Shown here: in pieces, positions 11,201-22,430 of the stretch
Layout of the letters: each line of letters opens with the position of its first letter
Numbering within the stretch: position 1 is the stretch's first letter
Assembly (NCBI GenBank): GCA_965644295.1
Contig: CBFFRP010000379.1
Coordinates: 62,001 to 126,000 of the forward strand
Length of the DNA: 64,000 nucleotides
Reading direction: 5' to 3'
Source: Paraphysomonas bandaiensis
Taxonomy: Eukaryota; Chrysophyceae
Notes under the pieces: model-generated
Seen by the model: only the letters and a program-made list of their open reading frames with translations
Database searches by the model: none
Told to the model about the DNA's origin: nothing
Made by a program: the position numbers and the translations under genes

Positions 11201-12101
11201 ATGGCAATCAGAGCACAATTTGAAAACAGTAATGAGATTGGAGTGTTCTCCACTCTAACAAACTCTTATGCGCTCTGTGCGATTGGAGGCAGTGAAAACT
11301 TTTATAGTGTTTTTGAACAGGTTGAAAACTTATTTTTGTATTGAAAATGAATATAATATTTGCATATATATATACAGGAGTTAGCTGATCATATACCAGT
11401 AGTACACACATCTATTGCAGGCTGTAGATTTATTGGAAGAGTTACTGTTGGTATGTGTGGTGGGTGAGCTCTGGTCAATGTTGATTTATGTTGTAGGCAA
11501 TCGACGCGGTCTTCTGCTTCCTAGTACATGCACAGATGGGGAACTGATGCATTTAAGAAATGCGCTCCCTGATAGCGTGGTTGTTCAGCGTGTAGAGGAA
11601 CGTCTCTCAGCACTTGGAAACTGCATCGTCTGTAACGACCACGTGGCGCTGGTGCACACGGACATAGACAGAGAGACGGAAGATATAATAGCCGACACTC
11701 TTGGAGTGGAGGTATTCAGACAAACGATAGCTGGTAATGCACTTGTCGGAAGCTACTGTAAGATATCTAATCAGGGAGGGCTGGTGAGTGAGAGTGCTAC
11801 TGTGGTAAACATCCTGGTCTAATATATATGTCATTTATTTCAGGTTCACCCAAGAACCACTGTTGAAGACCTCGAGGAGCTTTCCTCTTTACTGCAAGTT
11901 CCCCTTGTTGCTGGAACAGTCAATAGGGGCAGTGATGTAATTGGTGCAGGACTGGTGGTCAATGACTGGTCTGCTTTTTGTGGAGTGGATACCACATCCA
12001 CAGAGATATCTGTCGTAGAGGGAATTTTCAAGTTGCAGGATGCCTCGGCGTCTAGAGTCATGCAGGACATGAAGTCGTCACTCATTGAGTCCCTCACATA
12101 A
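11201..12101 (+). CDS. EIF6: Eukaryotic translation initiation factor 6 (60S anti-association factor)
   Basis: Four exons: 11201-11320, 11378-11450, 11497-11783 and 11844-12101. The introns are 57, 46 and 60 bp and every phase matches. The joined product is 245 aa, the same length as human eIF6. It binds the nascent 60S subunit, is needed for its maturation, and blocks premature joining to 40S. Family landmarks include [11 protein letters not shown] near the start, [48 protein letters not shown] and [18 protein letters not shown]. The Ser/Thr-rich C-terminal tail of animal eIF6 is short here (...[11 protein letters not shown]). Downstream there is no gene until the repeat at 12521. Confidence 0.97.
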
Positions 12102-12520
12102 ACGACGCAGTGGTAAATATTCAGGGTAGTTGCTATTTGTTACTCGGCTTCCGGTTACACTTTATCGAGGTGCTAACACCATTGTGTTCCAGGAATCCCT
12201 ATCATATGCTTAGGATTTGCGCTAGCATGCATAGCAATAAATTCTGGACGTTATTCGCTGTATCAAATAATAATACATGTTTTGATATGAAGTCATCTGT
12301 AGAATTGTATGAGATATTTTTCTTGACAAGTAAATCTCATAGCACTAGCTTCTGGTTAATAAATGATGTCCCTTATAAACACATTCAAGAAGCCATTATT
12401 CATAAGAACTCCATACTTGGTAGAGTCCAGAGTTTCTAACTTCTCAAGATAGATTAAATAATATGATATAACTTTGCTAGTACACTCGTACGGCTTTATT
12501 GATAAGTCTTCTTTGTTGAT
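12102..12520. other. Intergenic; no supported gene
   Basis: 3' flank of eIF6. A 109-codon open frame at 12110-12439 starts nine bases after the eIF6 stop, has no recognisable domain and looks like chance or 3' UTR. Confidence 0.4.
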
Positions 12521-13215
12521 CTTATTAGCAATTACTATATAACGCTACGAAAGCTCCTTGTGCGTCGCCACGAGCATCAAGGTGCGACCACTTCCGTTCG
12601 TGTATGTAAGGGAGAAGCTCTCTATGGACGTGAGTCCTTGGAGTGCAAATGGGGTTAGTCAAGGTGGCGTAACTTGTCCCTTGGGGAAGGGCTCTGCAGG
12701 ACTTTTGGGAGGCACAGGATTCTAAATTAGTGAGTCGAGTGCTCCTAGCCTGAGAAACACAAGCGAGGAGGTGGAGTGGGGCTCCTGCATGTCCGGAGAT
12801 GGTGCGCGCCGCGAGTTGGGCCTGGGGCAAAGGAAGAGATGGAATACGTACGCTATCGTACTTCCACTTGTGCAGAGGTATACACATGGGAGAAAAGACA
12901 TGGTGCAGGTCATCTCGTTACACGCAGTTACCGAAGAACCAGTGGTTCCGTCAAAAAACCTGAAGTCAGCAGATGCCAGGTACATCAACATTTCTGCTTG
13001 CTCACGGAGTAATAGAACAAAGGTGGTTGCACCTTAGTGATTGCGGTGACGCACAAGCAGGTTTTGCAGCGTTAAATATAGTAGGATATTAATAGATTTT
13101 GTACTATTAGTTAGTTCAAGTTGAGGTAGACATCTATCTAGCTTGTGACTAGTTTTCATCTAGCTACTAAAAGCTGGTGCTAATTGTCAACGCCTATTGC
13201 AAAAATAATAAGACA
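12521..13215. mobile_element. Short TIR element of the TTTAGCAATAGG family (internally deleted copy)
   Basis: Left subterminal block at about 12540-12600 (GCTCCTTGTGCGTCGCC, then AAGGTGCGACCACTTCCG). The right end at about 13020-13215 is its reverse complement, finishing in AACGCCTATTGC. The left end lacks the roughly 125 bp found between terminus and subterminal block in other copies: AGCAAT joins directly to TACTAT. The interior is GC-richer than the host DNA and carries no intact gene. Classification beyond 'TIR DNA element' is uncertain. Confidence 0.6.
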
Positions 13216-13335
13216 TTCAAGATCAAATGTACCCCTATTATGAATCTTATACAATCTACGTGCTGTAGTGTATTATACACTATACACTAAATAAAATAGT
13301 GGTACCATTCACATTAGAATCTTCGGGGTAATTTT

Positions 13336-13459
13336 CAGGGCTGCACAACAATTAATTTCAATTTAATAGCAACCTTCCTGCGAGCAATTAAATGGCAATT
13401 ATTACGTATATTCCACGCAATTTATTTGCAATTTAATTATTATTTGTTGCGCAGCCCTC
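13336..13459. mobile_element. hAT-like MITE (~124 bp)
   Basis: Both ends are present: CAGGGCTGCACAACAATTAA on the left, and on the right ...TTGTTGCGCAGCCCT as its inverted counterpart. The interior is AT-rich and noncoding. The termini match the other CAGGGCTGCG copies in the window. I cannot see a clear 8-bp target duplication. Confidence 0.6.
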
Positions 13460-13614
13460 AGTGGTTATATTATTAGTATGTCTACAATCACGATCTAAGA
13501 AGTATTAAATTTATACCAAACAAAAGTAAAATGTAACCCCGCCATACTGCGCTCAAGTATCTCACGTTAATGGCTAATAACTAACTCAATTTCTCACGAT
13601 ATTGAAAGTCTTCT

Positions 13615-14160
13615 TATATTTAGCAATAGGCGTTAAAAATCTGCACCAATGTAGTGGCCAGTTGAATGCTAGACAACCTATATTTAGACCTCTACCCATA
13701 ACTAATCAGTACACACTTTTTTATCTTACTATTTAGCGCTACAGAAGCTGCTTGTGCGTCGCCGCAAGCACCAAGGTGCGACCACTTCCATTCTTAATGT
13801 TGATTGTGAGGTTCGCCGTGATGGTGTGTCCTAGGACTCACTGGCGGATGTGATCAGGGGGTCTCCCCTTGGGATGAGATTCCACCGGGCTGTGTGGAGG
13901 TACAGGGTTCTGTAGTAAGGTTCTGAGTGTACCTAGTGTTAGGCGTGTGGTCTGAGAGGTGGGTGGAGGGGTGGAATGTGGCGCTGTGACGGGTAAGTAA
14001 TCAGTGAGCAAAGCAAGTAGTGGAGCGGTCATTTTTGGAGATTTGGTTTGTCTAGTCCCCGTACATTTTTGCGGTCCGCACCACTATCGGAGGAAAATTC
14101 CTTCCCTTATTGAATGTATGAGGGGTGGTTGCAGGATTGTGTCCTTTGAACTCCCCTGAA
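13615..14160 (+). mobile_element. Left end of a TTTAGCAATAGG-family element
   Basis: The terminus TTTAGCAATAGGCGTTAAAAA at about 13619 is followed by the same subterminal order as at 63575 and, inverted, at 22920: CTGCACCA, a CTAG-rich tract, TACTATTTAGCGCTAC, then GCTTGTGCGTCGCCGCAAGC. A GC-rich interior follows to about 14160. No matching right terminus is found nearby. The right boundary is a guess from base composition. Confidence 0.55.
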
Positions 14161-14624
14161 CCTATATGGTGATTCCTTGTGGAGACGAATGCTTACAAGT
14201 GTAGGAATTATTTCTAGCAGTGGATGAAGCTTTTGCTGTCTTAGCCAGTGGCAGAGAACACATGCCAATTTCTCACGAACACATTTAATCTAATACACAA
14301 TTCAAGGTTGAGATGGTGCTTATTAACTTATAGTTTTATGTATTCTTGCCTTTTCTTTAAATTTCTTCTGTGTTTTATGTACATATAGTCAAGACATGGT
14401 TCAAGTTATATACTATAGATACATACTAGGCGACACAACTGCATGAAAACACAATAGTACAGCCTCATTCTAAGTATATAATGCTTATTTCTTAATATTA
14501 CGAGTGTGATTGAAATAAGAATAATTTCTCGGCCGTAACATATATATTTTGTGCCTTAATGACTGCGTAACATAATGCAATAAAATATTAATAATAATAT
14601 GTATCATTAATCGCAACTGTGTGT
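14161..14624. other. Intergenic; nothing recognised
   Basis: 3' flank of the kinesin gene. AT-rich, with no repeats or coding signal that I can support. Confidence 0.35.
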
Positions 14625-17600
14625 TTATTTTGTGCAAACCAAGGAGCCTTTCTTTCTCTCTGTACTAGCTCTTTTTCCCATTTCTGTTTGTAGAAGTGTA
14701 CCGTACAACTCAATACCGCTGCAGGGGATAGTTTTTGACAGTGGCCCACAACAATCCAACTGAAGCAATCTGAAATAACGAAAAGGCTCACAGATGTCTT
14801 TCAGATGCCAAGAGGCAACAGCTAAAGATCCATCACTTTTAGATACTTCAGTATCGTTCATATGTCGCTTGATTGTTACCCAATTCTCACTACTGCTTCT
14901 TCTACCTTGAAGTTCCCAACTCACCAATATATTCTTCATTTTATCGTAGCCACGAAGGCAGTAGAAATTCGGAACCAGAAGCCTTTCTGCACCAAGGTCT
15001 AGAGATATCCAGGAGCACGGGTAATTAGTATCCAGTTCAATATTTTGAGGGGGACGGTGCTCCACGTACACTGCTGCGTCAGCACAATACCACTTGCAAC
15101 TCATTTTTACACCAACGTTCCCATTAGTATGGGGGTTGGAGTATTCTCTTTCGCCGCCCTCTGTGCCAATCCAATACAAAACTCCATTCTCATCAAACGG
15201 TTCGATACACTGAAAATCTCTTTGCAGAGTAGGTACAAATATAGAAGGCGTACATATGCTGGTCACAGAAGACCACGCACTTCGTGCACCATTTATAACT
15301 GCGCGAACTCTGAAGTATATCATACATGATGGCAAGTCCTTGACGGATATCAGGAAGCAAAGGGAGCGCGAAGTACCGATGTCAATAAAGTCTTCATCAG
15401 TTAATTCACATAACTCTTTTTCTTGGTCGTGGCTAACATAACGCTGTACCTATAAATATGTAACGTGCAAGTACCTATATGTAGAAGATGTCACCTCAAA
15501 ATAGGTCATATCTGACATGTTGTTGGGATGCTTATTCTGCTTGTCTGTTGGGCTCATGGTCCATGATACAATAAGACTACTCCAAGCCTTTCCAGTGTTG
15601 TTTTCAGAGTATACTTCTTTGCATGTTAAATCTACAGGAGCGCATGGAACATAATTCGTTTGAGCAGTCTTAGATTTCCTTCCTCCAAAATAAGAAAACA
15701 CCTATTTTGCATACTATTACATACACGATAACGGCCAATAAACACAATGTACACCTTTTTTACGAAAGACTTCTTCTTTTTGAGCTTCAACTCAGGAACC
15801 TCTTTATTTTGTTGCGAAGGACCGCTCAGAGCAACTAACGGGGATATACTCAACCCTGTTGCTTCAGAGCTTATGGTAGATTGCTTCATAAACTTGGGTT
15901 TACTTTTAACCTCCGGGGTTTGAGCGACGCTTGTTTTTGAAGTACACCGTACTAAAGTGTCTGATGTTTTTATTGACATTATTTCAGTGCGTGAGCCTGA
16001 CGACGACAGCGAATAATCTGACCTCACAGAAGGACAAGATATTAAGCTCAAGCCAAGCGATACCGCTTGGCTACGGTCATCATATGGAGAGCAGGAACGG
16101 TCTGAGAGAGAATCCCTAACAACAGTATCCCCTTCATCTGCAAAGTCTAGCTCTTGCACAATAGTGCTACCACAATCACCATCGTCGTCCTCTTTGACTA
16201 CCGTAGATTCATCCTCAGAATATAGATAGCTGTCATCACTGTACACAATGGATGCATAAGTTGAAAGTCGACGCAACTCCGAATTAAAGTGTTTGACCTC
16301 AGTACAAGCAGAACTTCCTACTGAGCTCCGTTCATTGATGTCTCCTGAAACAGAACTTTTTACAGATGTAATCGCTGCAGATGAAGTTGAACTCTCCCTC
16401 AGGCGGCTGCTTAGTGAACTTGACACACTGAACCGGACTCCCTCTTCTGAATCTCCTGATGGCTGTGTCACTGTACCTTTAATGAAACTAAGTTCAAACT
16501 CCAACTCTGATATACGTTGTGTAGCAGCTGCTAGCTCTGCCTCAAGGTCAGTTATGCGCCTGGAGTCGATGGACCGTTGAAGCTGTGCCTCCTCCAACTC
16601 TATTTGCAGCCGGCTCCTTAATTGAGTCTCATCCTCTAGGTTGTCAGTGAGAGCGTCACGAGCAAACTGCAACGCTTGTATCTACATTATAATAAAAAGT
16701 CAACACTGCATCATATTATAAGTAAAATTTACCTCCACAGCCATGGCATTGTTTTCTTGTTTCGTTTGTTCAAGAGTGGCAAGAAGAACTTTGGTGTGAC
16801 TAAACCTTCCTTCAGCAGCTTCGCGTGACACCTCCAGTTCATACTCACACTTCTCCAAAGTATCTTGTGTTATTTGGAGGTTTTTACTTTGCTCTTCTAA
16901 TTCGGCTTCTTTTGCTGCCAAGGCATCTTCTAGCTCGCGATTGATTTGCATTAATAACGTATTGTCTTCAATAAGCTTTTCGAATTGACCTTTCGTACAT
17001 GGAGTCATGGGAGGTTCAGGTGTATTTCCCGGACTATTCTCTTTGTCACAAATACTACTTCTTCTTGGAGGTGTACGTGACATTCTTGATTTTCTAGATT
17101 TTGGAGAATTGAATTTATCAGATATTGGCCTTAGAACGTCTCCTGTATTAGCAGGATCTCCTTTAATAAGTGCTCTATTGGCAGACAAGCGGCGTCTACC
17201 AGAGGCTGAAAGTCGTGTTGGAGATCGCGCCCTAGAAAGCACCTCTACTTGGGCTCTCAGTGAAGTTATTTCGGCTTGTAATGATTCTAATGACCCTACT
17301 GTTGAAGAATTAACAGTCGCAATGTTGCATACTCCCCTGGATCGCTGTGCGAAGTAAAGAGTAGAGAGGGTCTCGTTATAACATGACTCCGCAGGAGAGA
17401 CAGTTGCTATTAATGTCGTCTAGTGTTATGTGGCAGAAATATACGTGTCAATGAAACATACCACATAAAAATATAATCATACCTTTGAGTTGCCGCCTAG
17501 GGAATCTCTCAACAAAAATGTGAGTTTACTATCTCTGTAGTTTATATGTCGTTTACGCTTCGCACGAGTTGTAGGAGAGGTTGATATAAGCTCATTTATA

Positions 17601-18532
17601 ACTCGACCAAGACAAGTTAAGGATTTGTTGATTACACTTGCTTCCTTAAGTCTACTGCCAGTAGCTTGGGTATCTTTCTGTCGCTCACTTCCTGCGAGGT
17701 CAACCATTGAGAATCTGGCCGTCACTACACGACTCGCACCAGTACGCTTATCGGTGTATCGACTCTCTATCGTGAGCTGAAAAACAGCGTGGGACCGACT
17801 GGAGAGTCGATTCATAGCAGTTTCACTGACATGTCTATTTTTATATCCCTCAGCAAGAACTGCGGTGGCATCACTGAGACTCTCCACACGCTGTTCCTTA
17901 CACCCCTCGACATACACACCAAGGTTGGCATCTTCACGAACAGCTAACCCTCCTATATTGTGACTCGAAGAGTCTAACAGGTCAAATATTTTCTCTTGGT
18001 AAATCTCATAAAATGAGCATCTAAAAGAGTGGTTCTCCTTGCTTCCAATTGTTGCCCATAAGTACTCAAGCACACGTGGTACTATCCCCCGATGAGAAAG
18101 TTGCTCAGAACCGCTCAGTGAACTCCCTAGCTGTGGTCCAAATATAGTGTAGGTTTTCCCTATGGAACAAAACACTATTCAAAACTACACGGTTTAGTGC
18201 GATCCTTACATACCACTGCCTGTTTGGCCATAGCACAATATGGTCCCATTGTACCCTTCCAGACATCGTTTAGTGACAGGTAATCCAACTCGTTCAAATA
18301 TAGATTCTTGAGATACTGTTTCACCCGCTGAATAGTCGTAGTGGAAAGCTTTCGAATCTCCTTTTGTTTCGAGTATAATTGTTGCTTCATTGCCATCAAC
18401 ACTTACGCACTTTTGCATTGATATTCCTCGCATCTCGCGTTTGTTTGGAGGACGTACACGGCAAACAACTTGAATGTGGCCATCATCAACCAAACTACTC
18501 CTCATACTTTGCATGGTGAGTATGGTTGTCAA
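14625..18532 (-). CDS. Kinesin-12 (KIF15-like) motor with FN3 and discoidin-like C-terminal domains
   Basis: Six exons: 18532-18214, 18159-17483, 17419-16733, 16681-15755, 15701-15495 and 15449-14625. Introns are 45-63 bp and phases are consistent; the product is 1213 aa. The plus-end-type N-terminal motor has the P-loop GQTGSGKT at 102-109 (split by intron 1), SSRSH (switch I) and DLAGSE at 260-265. The runs NRHVSETAMNRLSSRSHAVF and LTFLLRDSLGGNSK are typical of kinesin-12. After the motor, residues 398-473 hold several S/T-P sites and a KEN motif at 458-460. Heptad-like helix and a Ser-rich acidic region follow to about 870, then FN3 (about 889-1007) and a sandwich domain (about 1017-1192). 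These last two match the TRIM-like protein at 2420. The expected role is spindle microtubule transport. The tail is unlike the all-coiled tail of KIF15. Confidence 0.93.
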
Positions 18533-19012
18533 GTATGTGGTTATCTATTGTCCCATTAACCTGATGGCATATAGATGCCAGAGCCTGATAATCATAACAT
18601 CAAATCTCAACGGTCGAACCTGTCAGTATACAGTGGAATACGTACACTACATGGACACTGTGATTGCTAGTTGTTGGAATTCTTACTGTACGTAGTTTCA
18701 TGTCAAATACGGTTGTTATACACTCACATCAGAGTCGTCATCGTCAGTGAAAATCATGAGGTTGTACTAGTATGAGAATACACTGTGGACATCCCTTCAC
18801 CTACAATACGCTCATGATATTGAAATATTCCATACAAAATCTCTCGTTGATGCATCTTTTGGTGAAACACACGCATACCTCATACTGTTATTAGCCAGTC
18901 ATGTACATATGAAACGTACCATATACTGAAGTGAGAAATTAACGAAGTATGTGTTACTTCTTATTACCCAATCAAAGGCTTTAATACTCCAATTGAGTGA
19001 CGTGAAAGTTCA
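18533..19012. promoter_or_regulatory. Divergent intergenic region (kinesin / histidine kinase)
   Basis: 480 bp between two outward start codons, so it should contain both promoters. I see no repeat and no motif that I would name. Confidence 0.4.
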
Positions 19013-21736
19013 ATGAAGTCAGAGACTGCATCCAATCACAGCGATGAGAAGTATAAGAATAAAACATGCCCCTTTACTATAAGTAAAATAAATTTATTTC
19101 GTATATTAACGAGCTCCATTCTATCGATCGTTATAGCGATAGGCGGCTATGGTTCGTACTATGTATTAAGAAATATTGAAAACGATACAATCTATCGACA
19201 ATTTGATTCATATTCAGGGCAAATACAAAATGAAGTACAGAAGTATTTAGTTCGTAATGTGTTGGCTTCGAATGCAATTTCTAAAATATATGCTGATAAG
19301 TGTCCACGTGATTCAGACTGGCCGAATTGTTTATTAGAGCTCGATTTCTTGGAAGCTGTTGCTATTGATATATTTGAACTTGCTGCATTGGATGGTTTTG
19401 CATACAGTGCGGTGATAACGACTGATCAACAACAGGATTTTGAGGATTTTATATATGAACAGTATGGTCAGTATGGAGTCGGACAGTCTTCATTTGGTAA
19501 AGGTATATACGGCCTCAGTATTGATAAAGGGGGACCTGATTACAGGTATAAGGTTGTTAATGGGTCATTCGGACAACCGTATCTAGCCCCTTTGGTTCAG
19601 TTGACTGATTTTAGAAATCTGGCCCCTGCTATTGTACTGTATGATGAATACTCGGAGTATATACGGTACCTTGCCCTCAATGAGATGCGAGCATGTGTGG
19701 AGGCGAAGGAATCCAAAACTACCCACTGTTCGATCCTCTCAGAAATCATCACCTTCCCAGCATCGCTTACGCAGCCAGCCTCAGACATACCCCCGAAGTC
19801 TCTATTATTCACCTCTGTCCAGCCCAAGATTTCAAATAGCTCGGTAGCAACTGGGGCTATTATAACTGGAGTAGAGTGGTCAGCTGTTATAAGTGGCATT
19901 ATCCCTCATGACATAAATGGTATCGAGTGTATCATAGCGGTTAATGGTTTGGAATACATATTCGAGATTAAGAATGGTGATGGAGCTTTCAAGAAACAAC
20001 GGGAATCTCGGAGGGTATGGGGTACTATTGACTGCAAACATTGCATTCCATTGCAATATTTTGATGGGACATCTGTGTACTACTTGTATATTAAACGCAC
20101 GGACGTCTTCGACAGGCAGTACCGAAGCTGGGGACCAGTGATTGCATCTGTTATATTTGTGGTCATGATCGTTATTTTGAGTGTGATATTTTTCGCGTAT
20201 GACGCTTTTGTGAATAAGGAAATCTTTCAGAAGGAGATTATTCTTAATACGAAACAGCTCTTTGTGCGCTATATATCGCACGAGATCCGAACACCCATCA
20301 ATACTATTCATGTGGGAATCAGCTTGCTCTTTAGCGAGATGCGCTCTGCGCTTCAGGATACCACTTTACAAACTGATGTATCGCAGAAGATTAAATATTG
20401 GTTAGATATGATTTTCGACATAGAGACATCCTCTGCATCTGCCATACAGGTACTGAATGATCTGCTGGATTATGAACAAATCCAAATCAGCAAGCTGAAT
20501 ATGGACGTCTCTATGATATCAGTCTGGTCGATATGTGAAAACGTATTTTGGTCTTTCCGTTATAATTTGGAGACCAAACGAATCAAGTATGCTCTGCATA
20601 TGCAAATTATGGACGAGGACGAAAGTAAGGACAGTAGCGTGCGAGTATTCAGCAGTCACCGTGCAGACTCTGTGGATATCGAAGAAGGTGAGGCACAGAT
20701 GGTGGACAGGAAGGAATTCATGAAAAAGCTTGTGGTTATGGGAGATCTAAAGAAGATAGAGCAAGTGATGCGAAATCTGATTAGTAATGCAATTAAATTT
20801 ACTCCTTCTGGGGGGCAGCTGATGGTAGATGTATCATGGGTCCCTGGAGATGATGACCGGTCTGCATCACCTATGAGTATACCTTTGAACTCTATGTTGC
20901 GCAAAAATTTGACCACGAGTAATGGTGTAATTAAAGTGAGTGTATCTGACACAGGCGAAGGTATGACCCCAGAGCAGCAAGAGAGGGTTTTCAATGAGGG
21001 TGTGCAATTCGATGCCAATCGGCTTCAGGATGGAAAGGGGAGTGGCTTAGGCCTGTGGATATCAAAAGGTATCATAGAGGAGCATAAGGGTCATATATAC
21101 GTGGAATCGAAGGGCATTGGACATGGAACGACGTTCACTTTTGAACTTCCATGCTATTATGATGAAACTTTCTCCTTTGTTCCCTACAACAAAGCACATA
21201 CAGTTAATGATGCCAACACCCGTGTGACTAAACAAAAAGATATTAAACACGTTCTTGTAGTTGACGATTCGGTTCCCAATGTTAAAGTGGTTAAGCGGCT
21301 GCTGGCTAATGCAGGATACACGTGTCAATATGCATATAATGGAATGGAATGCCTTGAAAAGCTCGAAAGGGATGATTACCATACGATATGTGATTTGGTC
21401 ATCATAGATAATCACATGCCACTTATGGACGGTCCAGCTGCAGTAAAGGAAATTCGCAAGAGGAAGTATGATGTAGCGGTAATTGGCCTGACAGGTTCTA
21501 TAACTCCAGATGAACTTGAGCACTTCATGTCCTTTGGATGCGATGATGTACTCAGTAAGCCATTGAATATACAGAAGTTGAACGAAACAATTGACGCTCT
21601 TGATAAGTCTGTCCCGCCAGTGGTCTCTGATTTGAATGGCGAGGCTATTATTTCTAATGGCGAAACTGAAACTGACAGCGAAGTTGTTGCAGGTGAAGAC
21701 ATAGCTGTCCCCAGCTACAGAGTCGTGAGAGTTTAG
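19013..21736 (+). CDS. CHASE-type membrane hybrid histidine kinase with receiver domain
   Basis: Single exon, 907 aa. One membrane span at about 29-52, a CHASE-like extracellular sensor at about 55-365, and a second span at about 375-398. The dimerisation helix carries the H-box SHEIRTP with phospho-acceptor His423. The ATP-binding domain shows the N-box (NLISNAIKF, about 588-596), a G1 box (DTGEGM) and a G2 box (GSGLGLW). The receiver domain has the acidic pair D751/D752, phospho-acceptor D799 in IIDNHMPLMDG and Lys849 in SKPLN. His-to-Asp phosphorelay is therefore expected, passing on through an HPt protein, since none is fused here. The ligand is unknown; CHASE domains bind small molecules such as cytokinins in plants, but nothing here identifies one. 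This family is absent from animals. Confidence 0.94.
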   Translation: MKSETASNHSDEKYKNKTCPFTISKINLFRILTSSILSIVIAIGGYGSYYVLRNIENDTIYRQFDSYSGQIQNEVQKYLVRNVLASNAISKIYADKCPRDSDWPNCLLELDFLEAVAIDIFELAALDGFAYSAVITTDQQQDFEDFIYEQYGQYGVGQSSFGKGIYGLSIDKGGPDYRYKVVNGSFGQPYLAPLVQLTDFRNLAPAIVLYDEYSEYIRYLALNEMRACVEAKESKTTHCSILSEIITFPASLTQPASDIPPKSLLFTSVQPKISNSSVATGAIITGVEWSAVISGIIPHDINGIECIIAVNGLEYIFEIKNGDGAFKKQRESRRVWGTIDCKHCIPLQYFDGTSVYYLYIKRTDVFDRQYRSWGPVIASVIFVVMIVILSVIFFAYDAFVNKEIFQKEIILNTKQLFVRYISHEIRTPINTIHVGISLLFSEMRSALQDTTLQTDVSQKIKYWLDMIFDIETSSASAIQVLNDLLDYEQIQISKLNMDVSMISVWSICENVFWSFRYNLETKRIKYALHMQIMDEDESKDSSVRVFSSHRADSVDIEEGEAQMVDRKEFMKKLVVMGDLKKIEQVMRNLISNAIKFTPSGGQLMVDVSWVPGDDDRSASPMSIPLNSMLRKNLTTSNGVIKVSVSDTGEGMTPEQQERVFNEGVQFDANRLQDGKGSGLGLWISKGIIEEHKGHIYVESKGIGHGTTFTFELPCYYDETFSFVPYNKAHTVNDANTRVTKQKDIKHVLVVDDSVPNVKVVKRLLANAGYTCQYAYNGMECLEKLERDDYHTICDLVIIDNHMPLMDGPAAVKEIRKRKYDVAVIGLTGSITPDELEHFMSFGCDDVLSKPLNIQKLNETIDALDKSVPPVVSDLNGEAIISNGETETDSEVVAGEDIAVPSYRVVRV

Positions 21737-22430
21737 TATTGTGGAGGAATAGTGTCCTCAGGTGGAGTTCCAGTGGTCTTTACATGATCTATTTCTATAA
21801 TATTAATGTCGAGAGGCATGGATACGTCGATGAACAATATACACACGATAGTACTATTTTACTGTTTCACCCCAAATCTCATGTGTTTGTAGTAGCTAGG
21901 GTATTAATACTTTTTTATATCTGTTAGCAGAAAAAATTATGAAAAGCTTCTTGTGGCTCGAAATAACTTGACTGCTAGTGAAACCTGTAATGAATAAAGC
22001 TTAATTATGTTAATATATAATTATAATTTAGATCACTTTAAGTATTAAGCAAATATCCTGATTCCTGATTGTAGTATTTTGTAGGACAATAGCTGCGTTC
22101 GGAAGTAGATAAAATATCAACAATGGTGACACATTTTGATATAAACACACAGAAATGAAACTATCCGATTCGCTCTATTTGCAAATTTGAGTGGAACGAT
22201 ACAACGATACTTCCTATCCCGAGTTAATATAGTACATTATCCTCAAGATGTTGAAAACCTAACTTCAAGAATGTATAGCTATTAGTAACTTGCTTGCTGT
22301 TGAAGGAAATAGGTGTTCCCTGATTAGCATTATGAAAGCAAAAATGAAAAATCAATGTATAGCTTCAAATCAATAGTATCTACGCAATAAAATGTCAACT
22401 GTACTAGATTAAATACGTTGTTCTGTACTA
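21737..22430. other. Intergenic, AT-rich; no gene seen
   Basis: 3' flank of the histidine kinase. No repeat family or coding signal recognised until the element at 22430. Confidence 0.4.

Noticed and set aside
12110-12439. 109-codon frame just after eIF6
   Set aside because: No domain, no intron signals, AT-rich composition; more likely 3' flank.
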